Shown here: positions 25,441 to 34,014 of the stretch, one piece after another | Layout: each line of letters begins with the position of its first letter | Numbering within the stretch: position 1 is the first letter of the stretch | Assembly: GCF_001718835.1 (NCBI RefSeq) | Contig: NZ_CP013443.1 | Span: 2,728,001-2,792,000 of the forward strand | Length of the DNA: 64,000 nucleotides | Source: Burkholderia cepacia | GTDB taxonomy: Bacteria > Pseudomonadota > Gammaproteobacteria > Burkholderiales > Burkholderiaceae | Direction of reading: 5' to 3' | Notes under the pieces: model-generated | Told to the model about the DNA's origin: nothing | Seen by the model: the letters and a program-made list of their open reading frames with translations, nothing else | Databases searched by the model: none | Made by a program: the position numbers and the translations under genes

Positions 25441-25465
25441 GATGTTTCCTTCGATGGCGGCCGGT

Positions 25466-27550
25466 TCAGGCCCAGCCGAGTGCAGCGAGCGTCATGTCGA
25501 TCAGCTTGATGAACGGGAACGGCAGCAGCACGCCGCCGAGGCCGTACACCAGCAGGTTGCGGCGCAGCAGCGACGCGGCGCCGAGCGGCCGGTACGTGAC
25601 ACCCTTCAGCGCGAGCGGGATCAGCGCGACGATGATCAGCGCGTTGAAGATCACCGCCGACAGGATCGCGGAGGCCGGCGACGTCAGGTGCATGATGTCG
25701 AGCACGCGCAGTTGCGGGTACGTCGTCACGAACGCGGCCGGGATGATCGCGAAGTACTTCGCGATGTCGTTCGCGATCGAGAACGTCGTCAGCGAGCCGC
25801 GCGTCATCAGCATCTGCTTGCCGATCTCGACGATCTCGATCAGCTTCGTCGGGTTCGAGTCGAGGTCGACCATGTTGCCCGCTTCCTTCGCGGCCTGCGT
25901 ACCGGTGTTCATCGCCACCGCCACGTCGGCCTGCGCGAGCGCCGGCGCGTCGTTGGTGCCGTCGCCCGTCATCGCGACGAGGCGGCCCGCCGCCTGGTGT
26001 TCGCGGATCGTCGCGAGCTTGGTTTCCGGCGTCGCTTCCGCGAGGAAATCGTCGACGCCCGCCTCCGCCGCGATCGCCGCGGCCGTCAGCCGGTTGTCGC
26101 CCGTCACCATCACGGTCTTGATGCCCATCTTGCGCAGCTCCGCGAAGCGCTCCTTGATGCCGCCCTTCACGATGTCCTTCAGCTCGATCACGCCGAGCAC
26201 GCGCGCCGCCCCCTCATGCAGGTCGGCCACGACGAGCGGCGTGCTGCCGCGGCGCGCGACCTCGTCGACCGCGCGGCGCACTTCTTCCGGAAAGCGGCTG
26301 CCGTGCGTCTCGACGTAGCGGCGGATCGCGTCGGCCGCGCCCTTGCGGATCTCGCGGCCGGGGAGGTCGACGCCGGACATCCGCGTCTGCGCCGAGAAGC
26401 CGAGGAACGTCGCGTGCAGTTGCGCCATGTCGCGCTGGCGAATGTTGAAACGTTCCTTGGCCAGTACCACGATGCTGCGGCCTTCCGGCGTTTCGTCGGC
26501 CAGCGACGACAGCTGCGCGGCATCGGCCAGCGCTTCCTCGGTCACGCCCGGCGCCGGCACGAACGTCGATGCCTGACGGTTGCCCAGCGTGATCGTGCCG
26601 GTCTTGTCGAGCAGCAGCACGTCGACGTCGCCGGCCGCTTCCACCGCGCGGCCCGACGTCGCGATCACGTTCGCCTGCATCATCCGGCTCATCCCGGCCA
26701 CGCCGATCGCGGACAGCAGCCCGCCGATCGTCGTCGGGATCAGGCACACGAGGAGCGCGACGAGCGCGGTGATCGTCACGACGTGGCCGGCCTTCATCGC
26801 GTCGACCGAGAACATCGAGAACGGCAGCAGCGTGGCCGTGGCCAGCAGCATCACGATCGTCAGCGCGACGAGCAGGATCGTCAGCGCGATCTCGTTCGGC
26901 GTCTTCTTGCGCTTCGCGCCTTCGACCATCGCGATCATCCGGTCGAGGAACGCCTCGCCGGGGTTCGCGGTGACCTTGACGACGATCCAGTCGGACAGCA
27001 CGCGCGTGCCGCCCGTCACCGACGAGAAGTCGCCGCCCGATTCGCGGATCACCGGCGCGGATTCGCCGGTGATCGCCGATTCGTCGACCGACGCGACACC
27101 GTCGACCACCTCGCCGTCGGCCGGGATCACGTCGCCGGCCTCGACCAGCACGACGTCGCCCTTGCGCAGGTCGCTCGCGGTCGTGATGCGGATCGGCGAC
27201 TTCGGATGCGGCTCGTTGAGCTTCTTCGCCATCACGTCCTTCTTCGCGCTGCGCAGCGACGCGGCCTGCGCCTTCGAGCGCCCTTCGGCGAGCGCTTCGG
27301 CGAAGTTCGCGAACAGCACGGTGAACCACAGCCACAGCGCGATCGCGAGGATGAAGCCCGCCGGCGCCTCGGCCTGGCCGGCGAGCGCCGCGATCCACAG
27401 GATCGTGGTCAGGATGCTGCCGACGTACACGCAGAACATCACCGGGTTGCGGAACTGCGTGCGCGGCGTGAGTTTCTTGAACGAGTCCACGATCGCCGGG
27501 CGCAGCAGCGCCGGATCGAACATGGACCGTGTTGCGGAATGTTGAGTCAT
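25466..27550 (-). CDS. kdpB: K+-transporting P-type ATPase subunit KdpB
   Basis: The 694-residue ATP-hydrolysing subunit. P-type landmarks: DKTGTITLGNRQAS phosphorylation site near residue 315, the TGES dephosphorylation loop (SAITGESAPV), KGA nucleotide-binding region (IRKGAADAIRRYV) and the GDGTNDAPAL hinge. Around six to seven TM helices frame these domains. Met1 was used; Met10 is an alternative. It follows kdpA after 46 nt. Confidence 0.97.
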   Translation of the reverse strand: MTQHSATRSMFDPALLRPAIVDSFKKLTPRTQFRNPVMFCVYVGSILTTILWIAALAGQAEAPAGFILAIALWLWFTVLFANFAEALAEGRSKAQAASLRSAKKDVMAKKLNEPHPKSPIRITTASDLRKGDVVLVEAGDVIPADGEVVDGVASVDESAITGESAPVIRESGGDFSSVTGGTRVLSDWIVVKVTANPGEAFLDRMIAMVEGAKRKKTPNEIALTILLVALTIVMLLATATLLPFSMFSVDAMKAGHVVTITALVALLVCLIPTTIGGLLSAIGVAGMSRMMQANVIATSGRAVEAAGDVDVLLLDKTGTITLGNRQASTFVPAPGVTEEALADAAQLSSLADETPEGRSIVVLAKERFNIRQRDMAQLHATFLGFSAQTRMSGVDLPGREIRKGAADAIRRYVETHGSRFPEEVRRAVDEVARRGSTPLVVADLHEGAARVLGVIELKDIVKGGIKERFAELRKMGIKTVMVTGDNRLTAAAIAAEAGVDDFLAEATPETKLATIREHQAAGRLVAMTGDGTNDAPALAQADVAVAMNTGTQAAKEAGNMVDLDSNPTKLIEIVEIGKQMLMTRGSLTTFSIANDIAKYFAIIPAAFVTTYPQLRVLDIMHLTSPASAILSAVIFNALIIVALIPLALKGVTYRPLGAASLLRRNLLVYGLGGVLLPFPFIKLIDMTLAALGWA

Positions 27551-27596
27551 TGCGATCTCTTCAATCTCTTGAGTCTTTTCAACGTGTCGCCGCGCG

Positions 27597-29402
27597 TCAT
27601 GCGCCGAGCCACATCATCAGGTGCTCGACGCCCGGGCCGAGCGCAAGCGCCGGCACGTAGGTCAGCGCGCCCACCAGCAGCACGGTGCCGAGCAGCAGCA
27701 CGACGAACAGCGGGCCGTGCGTCGGCAGCGTGCCGCTCGTCACCGCGATGCGCTTCTTCGCGGCCAGCGAGCCGGCGATCGCCAGCACCGGCACGATCGT
27801 GCCGAAGCGGCCGAACCACATCGCGATCGCGGTCATCCAGTTGTAGAACGGCGTGCCGACCGTCAGGCCCGCGAACGCGCTGCCGTTGTTGTTCGCGGCC
27901 GAGCTGAACGCGTAGAGGATTTCCGAGAAACCGTGCGGCCCCGGGTTCGCGATGCCGGCCTTGCCCGCATCGGCGAGCACGGCGATCGACGTGCCGACCA
28001 GCACCAGCAGCGGCGTGAGCAGCACGACGATCGACACCATCTTCATCTCGTACGCCTCGATCTTCTTGCCGACGTATTCGGGCGTGCGGCCGATCATCAG
28101 GCCGGCCACGAACACCGCGAGCAGCGCGAACACGAGCATCCCGTAGAGGCCGGAGCCGACCCCGCCGTAGATCACCTCGCCGAGCTGCATCAGCAGCATC
28201 GGCACGAGGCCGCCGAGCGGCGTCAGCGAATCGTGCATCGTGTCGACCGCGCCGCACGACGCGGCCGTCGTCGCGACCGTGAAGATGCCGGTCTGCGCGA
28301 TCCCGAAGCGCGTTTCCTTGCCTTCCATGTTGCCGCCCGGCTGCAGCGCACCCGTCGACTGGTCGACATGCAGCGCGGCGAGCGTCGGGTTGCCGCCCTG
28401 CTCGGCGCTCACCTCGACGCCGATCGCGAGCACGAACGCAACGGTCATCGCCGCGAGCACCGCGATGCCCTGCCGGCGGTCGCCGATCGTCCGGCCGAAC
28501 ACGAGACACAGCGCGGCCGGGATGATCAGGATCGAGAAGACCTGCAGGAAGTTCGCGAACGGCGTCGGGTTCTCGTACGGGTGCGCGGAGTTCGCGTTGA
28601 AGAAGCCGCCGCCGTTGGTGCCGAGCATCTTGATCGCTTCCTGCGACGCGACCGGGCCCATCGCGAGCGTCTGCTTCGTGAGCGGGGTCGGCACCGTGAC
28701 CGCGTTGCCCTTGTCGTCCTTCACCGGATTGCCCTGCGCGTCGAGCTTCGGCGCCGCATAGGTGCTCGCCTGCAGCACCGGCACGTCCTGGTACGCCTTC
28801 ATGTTCTGGATCACGCCCTGGCTCATCAGCAGCGCGGCGATGATCATCGACATCGGCACGAGCACGTACATCGTCACGCGCGTGAGGTCGACCCAGAAGT
28901 TGCCGATCGTCTGCGCGGTATGACGCGCGAAGCCGCGGATCAGCGCGATCACGACGACGATGCCGGTTGCCGCCGACAGGAAGTTCTGCACGGTCAGGCC
29001 GAGCATCTGCGTCAGGTAGCTGACGGTCTGCTCGGGCGTGTAGTCCTGCCAGTTCGTGTTGGTGACGAAGCTGACGGCCGTGTTGAACGCGCCGTCGACC
29101 GTCATCGCGCCGAATTGCTGCGGGTTGCCGGGCAGGAAGCCCTGCAGGCGCAGCAGGCCGTAGAGGAACAGCGCGCCGAGCGCGTTGAACGCGATCGTCG
29201 CGATCGCGTACTGCTTCCAGTTCATCTCGCTGCCGGGGTCGACGCCGGCGACGCGGTACAGCGCGCGCTCGAGCGGCCCGAACACGCGCACGACGCGCGA
29301 GCTGCCGTCCATCACCGACGACAGGTAGCGCGCGACCGGCACGGCCGCCGCCAGCAGCACGACGACGAAGAGCAGTATCTGAAACAGGTTGTTCGCGTTC
29401 AT
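27597..29402 (-). CDS. kdpA: K+-transporting ATPase subunit KdpA
   Basis: The 601-residue K+-selective channel-like subunit, related to Trk/Ktr transporters, with about ten TM helices and four pore loops including the GGNMEGKETRFG and TNGGGFFNANSAHPYENP segments. The length is at the upper end for KdpA because of a long loop near residues 190-220 (ASTYAAPKLDAQGN...). The ATG at 29402 overlaps the kdpF stop by 4 nt. Confidence 0.97.
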   Translation of the reverse strand: MNANNLFQILLFVVVLLAAAVPVARYLSSVMDGSSRVVRVFGPLERALYRVAGVDPGSEMNWKQYAIATIAFNALGALFLYGLLRLQGFLPGNPQQFGAMTVDGAFNTAVSFVTNTNWQDYTPEQTVSYLTQMLGLTVQNFLSAATGIVVVIALIRGFARHTAQTIGNFWVDLTRVTMYVLVPMSMIIAALLMSQGVIQNMKAYQDVPVLQASTYAAPKLDAQGNPVKDDKGNAVTVPTPLTKQTLAMGPVASQEAIKMLGTNGGGFFNANSAHPYENPTPFANFLQVFSILIIPAALCLVFGRTIGDRRQGIAVLAAMTVAFVLAIGVEVSAEQGGNPTLAALHVDQSTGALQPGGNMEGKETRFGIAQTGIFTVATTAASCGAVDTMHDSLTPLGGLVPMLLMQLGEVIYGGVGSGLYGMLVFALLAVFVAGLMIGRTPEYVGKKIEAYEMKMVSIVVLLTPLLVLVGTSIAVLADAGKAGIANPGPHGFSEILYAFSSAANNNGSAFAGLTVGTPFYNWMTAIAMWFGRFGTIVPVLAIAGSLAAKKRIAVTSGTLPTHGPLFVVLLLGTVLLVGALTYVPALALGPGVEHLMMWLGA

Positions 29403-29491
29403 TCGATGTCCTCCGCGCGCAGCAGCGCAAAGACGAGATACGCGAACAGCAGCGCCGTCGAGGCGCCCGCCAGCCAGAGCATCCAGGTCAT
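29399..29491 (-). CDS. kdpF: K+-transporting ATPase subunit KdpF
   Basis: A 30-residue single-TM protein (MTWMLWLAGASTALLFAYLV, then FALLRAEDIE) that stabilises the Kdp complex. Its length, the one hydrophobic helix, the RAEDIE-like end and the position directly before kdpA match KdpF. Both ends overlap neighbours by 4 nt (ATGA), so translation is coupled through the whole front of the operon. Confidence 0.9.
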   Translation of the reverse strand: MTWMLWLAGASTALLFAYLVFALLRAEDIE

Positions 29492-29595
29492 GCCCGCCCC
29501 CCGCGACCGTATTGCACGAGCTTGTCGCAACCGGCAACCAAACCGAGGATCAGCGCGGTGAAGAGCACCAGTGCGCCGATGAAAACCCCATCCAT
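29488..29595 (-). CDS. Small one-TM protein at the head of the kdp operon
   Basis: A 35-residue ORF, MDGVFIGALVLFTALILGLV then AGCDKLVQYGRGGRA, with one TM helix and a basic tail. GGAG lies upstream at a normal distance; an in-frame ATG 15 nt earlier has no ribosome site. Its TGA overlaps the kdpF ATG, so it is translated with kdpF and kdpA. I do not recognise it as any named Kdp subunit. Position and coupling suggest an accessory or assembly subunit; this is inference. Confidence 0.7.
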   Translation of the reverse strand: MDGVFIGALVLFTALILGLVAGCDKLVQYGRGGRA

Positions 29596-29658
29596 TTTTC
29601 TGTTCTCCATCGTCGAAATCAGACGACTAGAACCTTATGGGAACGCACGTAAAGGACG

Positions 29659-29696
29659 GGTCAAAGGTCGTCGGGGGCGTGTAAAAAACGCGTAAA
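29659..29696 (-). promoter_or_regulatory. kdp promoter region with KdpE-like box
   Basis: On the minus strand, 29673-29696 reads TTTACGCGTTTTTTACACG followed by CCCCC. It closely resembles the T-rich KdpE site upstream of E. coli kdpFABC as I remember it (TTTATAC, T run, TTTACAC, C-rich end). A -35-like TTGACC follows 8 nt later at 29659-29664. No convincing -10 hexamer is seen at 17 nt, as is usual for an activated promoter. Confidence 0.6.
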
Positions 29697-29786
29697 CGAA
29701 AAGGCGGGGGAAGGCGGCGGGACAGGCGGCGCCGCAGCGCCGCCCGGGGAGACGCGCGCGCCGGCCCGGCGGCCGGCGCGGCGGCG

Positions 29787-30761
29787 TCAGGGAACGAGGA
29801 TCGTCGAGCCGGTGGTCTTGCGCGCTTCGAGATCTTCATGCGCGCGCCCGACTTCCGCGAGCGGATAGCGCTGGTTGATGCTGGTTTTCACCTTGCCCGA
29901 CAGGATCACGTCGAACAGCTCGGCGGCCGCGGATTCGAGATCGGCGCGTTTCGCGATGTACGAGAACAGCGTCGGTCGCGTGAAGAACAGCGAGCCGCGC
30001 GACGAGAACTCCTTCGAATCGATCGCGGGCAGCGGGCCCGACGCGTTGCCGAAGCTGACGAAGTAACCGAGCGGCGCGAGGCAGTCGAGCGAGCCGATGT
30101 AGGTGTCCTTGCCGATCGAGTCGTAGACGACCGGCAGCAGCGCGTCGTTCGTGATCGCCCGCACTCGCTCCGTGAAGTTCTCTCGCGTGTACACGATCGG
30201 ATGGTCGCAGCCGTGCGCCTTCGCGAGCGCGGCTTTCTCGTCGGAGCCGACCGTGCCGATCACGGTCGCGCCGAGCGCCTTCGCCCATTGGCACACCAGC
30301 AGGCCGACGCCGCCGGCCGCCGCGTGGATCAGGATCGTGTCGCCGGCCTTCACCGGGTACGTGCGGCGCAGCAGGTAGTGCGCAGTCAGGCCCTGCAGCA
30401 TCACCGATGCCGCGTCTTCATAAGTGATCGCGTCGGGCAGCTTGACCACGCGATCGGCGGGCAGTACGCGCTCCTGCGCATACGCGCCCGGCGGCTGCCC
30501 GACGTACGCGACGCGGTCGCCCGCCTTGAGCGCGGTCACGCCTTCGCCGACGGCCGTCACCTCGCCCGCCGCCTCCATCCCGAGACCGCCGGGCAGCGGC
30601 TGCGGATAAAGGCCGGTGCGGAAATACACGTCGATGTAGTTGAGCCCGACCGCGTGCTGCCGAATGCGGACTTCACCCGCCTTCGGCTCGCCGACCTCGA
30701 CATCGACCCACTTCATCACGTCCGGGCCGCCCGGCTGGTCGTATCGGATTGCTTTCGGCAT
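29787..30761 (-). CDS. qor: NADPH:quinone oxidoreductase (zeta-crystallin-like)
   Basis: A 324-residue zinc-free MDR enzyme that reduces quinones with NADPH. It starts MPKAIRYDQPGGPDVMKWVD, has the GLNYIDVYFRTGLYP segment near residue 42 and the Rossmann motif HAAAGGVGLLVCQWAK near residue 147. Zinc-ligand cysteines of alcohol dehydrogenases are absent. The start chosen gives the normal family length; the open frame continues upstream without similarity. The gap of about 190 nt downstream contains the kdp regulatory region on its far side. Confidence 0.93.
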   Translation of the reverse strand: MPKAIRYDQPGGPDVMKWVDVEVGEPKAGEVRIRQHAVGLNYIDVYFRTGLYPQPLPGGLGMEAAGEVTAVGEGVTALKAGDRVAYVGQPPGAYAQERVLPADRVVKLPDAITYEDAASVMLQGLTAHYLLRRTYPVKAGDTILIHAAAGGVGLLVCQWAKALGATVIGTVGSDEKAALAKAHGCDHPIVYTRENFTERVRAITNDALLPVVYDSIGKDTYIGSLDCLAPLGYFVSFGNASGPLPAIDSKEFSSRGSLFFTRPTLFSYIAKRADLESAAAELFDVILSGKVKTSINQRYPLAEVGRAHEDLEARKTTGSTILVP

Positions 30762-30921
30762 CGTTTCGCTCCTCGTTTCGTCTTCAGTCACGGAAAAGTT
30801 CAGGCGCTGGTGGGCGAGCCGCCCGTCGGCACGCATCGCAACGGCCGATTCTCGCGCGTCGTCACGATTCGTGCATCGCCCTGTCGGCGGCAGGGGTAAT
30901 TCGGGGTCGCGTGCGGGATGC

Positions 30922-30937
30922 GTGCGGCCGGCCGCAC
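30922..30937. terminator. 16-nt perfect palindrome right after mgsA
   Basis: GTGCGGCCGGCCGCAC is perfectly symmetrical and begins at the base following the mgsA stop codon on the minus strand. A stem this GC-rich could pause polymerase, but no T run follows. It may be a Rho-aided terminator or a protein site. Confidence 0.35.
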
Positions 30938-31330
30938 CTAGCCGGCCGCACCCATCTTCCTCATCAGATCGTCGAGCAGCATCCGCGCCGTCGCGACGTT
31001 GGTCGCGACCGGCACGTCGTGCACGTCGCACGCGCGCACGAGCGCGGTGATGTCGGGGTCGTGCGGCTGCGCGGTCATCGGGTCGCGCAGGAACACGACG
31101 ATGTCCACGCGGCCGTCCGCCAGTTCCGCACCGATCTGCAGGTCGCCGCCGAGCGGCCCCGACAGCTTGCGCTCCACCTCCAGCCCGTGCGCGTCCGCGA
31201 TGCGGCCGCCCGTCGTGCCGGTCGCGACCAGCCGGCATTGCGCGAGCGTCGCGCGGTATTCGCCCGCGAGCGCGACGATCTCGTCCTTCTTCGCGTCGTG
31301 CGCAATCAATGCGATGCGGGGTTTGCTCAT
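30938..31330 (-). CDS. mgsA: Methylglyoxal synthase
   Basis: A 130-residue enzyme converting dihydroxyacetone phosphate to methylglyoxal and phosphate, a bypass of lower glycolysis. The MGS fold begins MSKPRIALIAHDAKKDEIV; phosphate-binding TGTTG and the KLSGPLGGDLQIGA block are present, and the catalytic Asp and His lie in FLRDPMTAQPHDPD. The frame is open for 53 more codons upstream, but the family starts at the ATG 31330. It is 52 nt after the SDR gene on the same strand. Confidence 0.95.
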   Translation of the reverse strand: MSKPRIALIAHDAKKDEIVALAGEYRATLAQCRLVATGTTGGRIADAHGLEVERKLSGPLGGDLQIGAELADGRVDIVVFLRDPMTAQPHDPDITALVRACDVHDVPVATNVATARMLLDDLMRKMGAAG

Positions 31331-31382
31331 CTCCAGGTCCTTCGGTTCGTTGTCGTCGTAAAAGCCGGCCGCGCGGCGCGCG

Positions 31383-32162
31383 TCAGAACGTGCCAGGATA
31401 CGCGCCGCCGTCGAGCAGCCAGTTCTGCCCGGTGATGTAGCCGGCATGCACGCTGCACAGGAACGCGCAGGCCGCGCCGAATTCGGCACGCGTGCCGAGG
31501 CGGCCGGCCGGAATGTCCTTCGTACGGCGCGCGCGCATTTCGTCGACCGTCACGCCCTGCGCCTTCGCCGACGCGGCGAGCGTGGTCGCGATCCGGTCGG
31601 TGTCGAACAGGCCCGGCAGCAGGTTGTTGATCGTCACGCCCTGCCCCGCGACCTTGCGCGACAGCCCCGCGACGAAGCCGGTCAGCCCCGAGCGCGCGCC
31701 GTTCGACAGCGCGAGCACGTCGATCGGCGCCTTCACGGCCGAACTCGTGATGTTGACGATCCGGCCGAAGCGGCGCGCGATCATCCCGTCGACGGTCGCG
31801 CGGATCAGCTCGATCGGCGTCAGCATGTTCGCCTCGAGCGCGCGGATCCAGTCGTCGTGCGAGAAGTCGCGGAAGTCGCCGGGCGGCGGGCCGCCCGCAT
31901 TGTTCACGAGAATGTCCGGCTGCGGGCACGCGGCGAGCGCGGCCGCGCGGCCTTCCGGCGTCGTGATGTCGCAGGCGACCGCGGTCACGGCGACGCCCGA
32001 CGCCGCGCGGATCGCGTCCGCGGTCGCCTCCAGCGTGTCGCGCGTGCGCGCGACGATCACGAGGTTCACGCCCTCGGCGGCCAGCGCTTCCGCGCAGCCG
32101 CGACCGAGCCCCTTGCTTGCCGCGCACACGAGCGCGGTCTTTCCTTCGATGCCGAGATCCAT
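31383..32162 (-). CDS. SDR family oxidoreductase
   Basis: A 259-residue short-chain dehydrogenase with an unusual cofactor loop, CAASKGLGRGCAEAL, in place of TGASxGIG. The catalytic region reads NITSSAVKAPIDVLALSNGARSG: the serine is present, but the Tyr-x3-Lys pair is replaced (position of Tyr is Leu/Ser), as in the atypical 3-oxoacyl-ACP reductase-like subgroup. Activity as a normal dehydrogenase is therefore uncertain. It is divergent from upp and upstream of mgsA. The substrate is unknown. Confidence 0.85.
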   Translation of the reverse strand: MDLGIEGKTALVCAASKGLGRGCAEALAAEGVNLVIVARTRDTLEATADAIRAASGVAVTAVACDITTPEGRAAALAACPQPDILVNNAGGPPPGDFRDFSHDDWIRALEANMLTPIELIRATVDGMIARRFGRIVNITSSAVKAPIDVLALSNGARSGLTGFVAGLSRKVAGQGVTINNLLPGLFDTDRIATTLAASAKAQGVTVDEMRARRTKDIPAGRLGTRAEFGAACAFLCSVHAGYITGQNWLLDGGAYPGTF

Positions 32163-32333
32163 CGTCGATATCCGTTGTTGATTGCGGCGCGCCGGCCGGC
32201 GCGCGGATTGTCGTGAGACGTCGATATTAGCCGGATCACGCGGCGCGCCTTGGTAAAATTGCGTCATTGCGCGCAGACGGGCCCGCCGCCCGCCTGCCGT
32301 CCCGAACCCCTTTTGCGCCAGCGCGCCCCCGTC

Positions 32334-32984
32334 ATGAAACAGGACAGCCGTTTCCCGAATCTCTTCATCACCGATCACCCGCTGATCCAGCACAAGCTCA
32401 CGCACATGCGCGACAAGGACACGTCCACCCGGACGTTCCGCGAGCTGCTGCGCGAAATCACGCTGCTGATGGGTTACGAGATCACCCGCAACCTCCCGAT
32501 CACGACCAAGCGGGTCGAAACCCCGCTCGTCGCGGTCGACGCGCCGGTGATCGCGGGCAGGAAGCTGGCGATCGTGCCGGTGCTGCGCGCGGGCATCGGG
32601 ATGTCGGACGGCCTGCTCGACCTGGTGCCGTCCGCGCGCGTCGGCCACATCGGCGTGTACCGCGCCGACGACCACCGCCCGGTCGAATACCTGGTGCGCC
32701 TGCCGGATCTGGAAGACCGCATCTTCATCCTGTGCGACCCGATGGTCGCGACCGGCTATTCGGCCGTGCACGCGGTCGACGTGCTGAAACGCCGCAACGT
32801 GCCGGCCGCGAACATCATGTTCGTCGCGCTGGTGGCCGCGCCCGAAGGCGTGCAGGTGTTCCAGGACGCGCACCCCGACGTCAAGCTGTTCGTCGCGTCG
32901 CTCGATTCGCACCTGAACGAGCACGCGTACATCGTGCCGGGCCTGGGCGACGCGGGCGACCGCCTGTTCGGCACCAAGAACTGA
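32334..32984 (+). CDS. upp: Uracil phosphoribosyltransferase
   Basis: A 216-residue pyrimidine salvage enzyme forming UMP from uracil and PRPP. PRPP-binding ILCDPMVATGYSAVHAV lies near residue 130, and the uracil-binding C terminus ends GDAGDRLFGTKN. The length is normal. The ATG 32334 fits the family; upstream open frame residues are unrelated. A TAAAAT -10-like element lies at 32254-32259. Confidence 0.96.
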   Translation: MKQDSRFPNLFITDHPLIQHKLTHMRDKDTSTRTFRELLREITLLMGYEITRNLPITTKRVETPLVAVDAPVIAGRKLAIVPVLRAGIGMSDGLLDLVPSARVGHIGVYRADDHRPVEYLVRLPDLEDRIFILCDPMVATGYSAVHAVDVLKRRNVPAANIMFVALVAAPEGVQVFQDAHPDVKLFVASLDSHLNEHAYIVPGLGDAGDRLFGTKN

Positions 32985-33181
32985 GGCCCGGCACGGCCCG
33001 CGGCGGCCTGCCCGGCCGTTCGGCCATGCGCGGCGGCCCCGATCCGGCGGTCGCCGCGTGATAAAATCTCGATCCACTCGACACGCGCGGCCCCGCGGCT
33101 TCATGCCCGCCGATACGGCCGCCGACTCAACGACACATTGAAACAATCGCCCGCGCTGCGCGCCCGGGCACGGAGAAAGGT

Positions 33182-33910
33182 ATGGCTGGTCATTCGAAAT
33201 GGGCCAACATCAAGCATAAGAAGGCAGCGGCCGACGCGAAGCGCGGCAAGATCTGGACTCGCCTGATCAAGGAAATCCAGGTCGCGGCACGCCTCGGCGG
33301 CGGCGACGTCAACTCGAACCCGCGCCTGCGTCTCGCGGTCGACAAGGCGGCCGACGCGAACATGCCGAAGGACAACGTCAAGCGCGCGATCGATCGCGGC
33401 GTCGGCGGCGCGGACGGCGCGAACTACGAGGAAATCCGTTACGAAGGCTACGGCATCAGCGGCGCGGCGATCATCGTCGACACGCTGACCGACAACCGCA
33501 CCCGCACGGTCGCGGAAGTCCGCCACGCGTTCTCGAAGTTCGGCGGCAACATGGGCACCGACGGCTCGGTCGCGTTCATGTTCGATCACGTCGGCCAGTT
33601 CCTGTTCGCACCGGGCACGTCGGAAGACGCGCTGATGGAAGCCGCGCTCGAAGCCGGCGCGAACGACGTGAACACGAACGACGACGGCTCGATCGAAGTG
33701 CTGTGCGACTGGCAGGCGTTCTCGGCGGTGAAGGACGCGCTCGAGGCCGGCGGCTTCAAGGCCGAACTCGCCGAAGTGACGATGAAGCCGCAGAACGAAG
33801 TCGAATTCACCGGCGACGACGCGGCGAAGATGCAGAAGCTCCTGGATGCGCTCGAGAACCTCGACGACGTGCAGGACGTGTATACGAACGCCGTCATCGT
33901 CGAGGAATGA
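33182..33910 (+). CDS. yebC: YebC/PmpR family regulator
   Basis: A 242-residue member of the TACO1/YebC family, starting MAGHSKWANIKHKKAAADAK, a near-invariant N terminus. The family includes transcription regulators and, from recent work, ribosome-associated factors that ease translation of proline-rich stretches. A TAAAAT -10-like hexamer at 33062-33067 suggests its own promoter. purD follows after a likely terminator. Confidence 0.95.
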   Translation: MAGHSKWANIKHKKAAADAKRGKIWTRLIKEIQVAARLGGGDVNSNPRLRLAVDKAADANMPKDNVKRAIDRGVGGADGANYEEIRYEGYGISGAAIIVDTLTDNRTRTVAEVRHAFSKFGGNMGTDGSVAFMFDHVGQFLFAPGTSEDALMEAALEAGANDVNTNDDGSIEVLCDWQAFSAVKDALEAGGFKAELAEVTMKPQNEVEFTGDDAAKMQKLLDALENLDDVQDVYTNAVIVEE

Positions 33911-33959
33911 GATGCCGGCCGCCGCGCACCCGTTGCGGCGGCGGCCCGATCGAATCCGC

Positions 33960-33995
33960 GGCCGGCGCGCCTGAGCGTGCCGGCCGCCCTGTTTT
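33960..33995 (+). terminator. Probable terminator after yebC
   Basis: GGCCGGC pairs with GCCGGCC across a 12-nt loop, and a TTTT run follows 6 nt later. It ends 19 nt before the purD ATG, so purD would need its own promoter or read-through. Confidence 0.45.
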
Positions 33996-34014
33996 CTAGT
34001 CTGCGGGGAATCCC

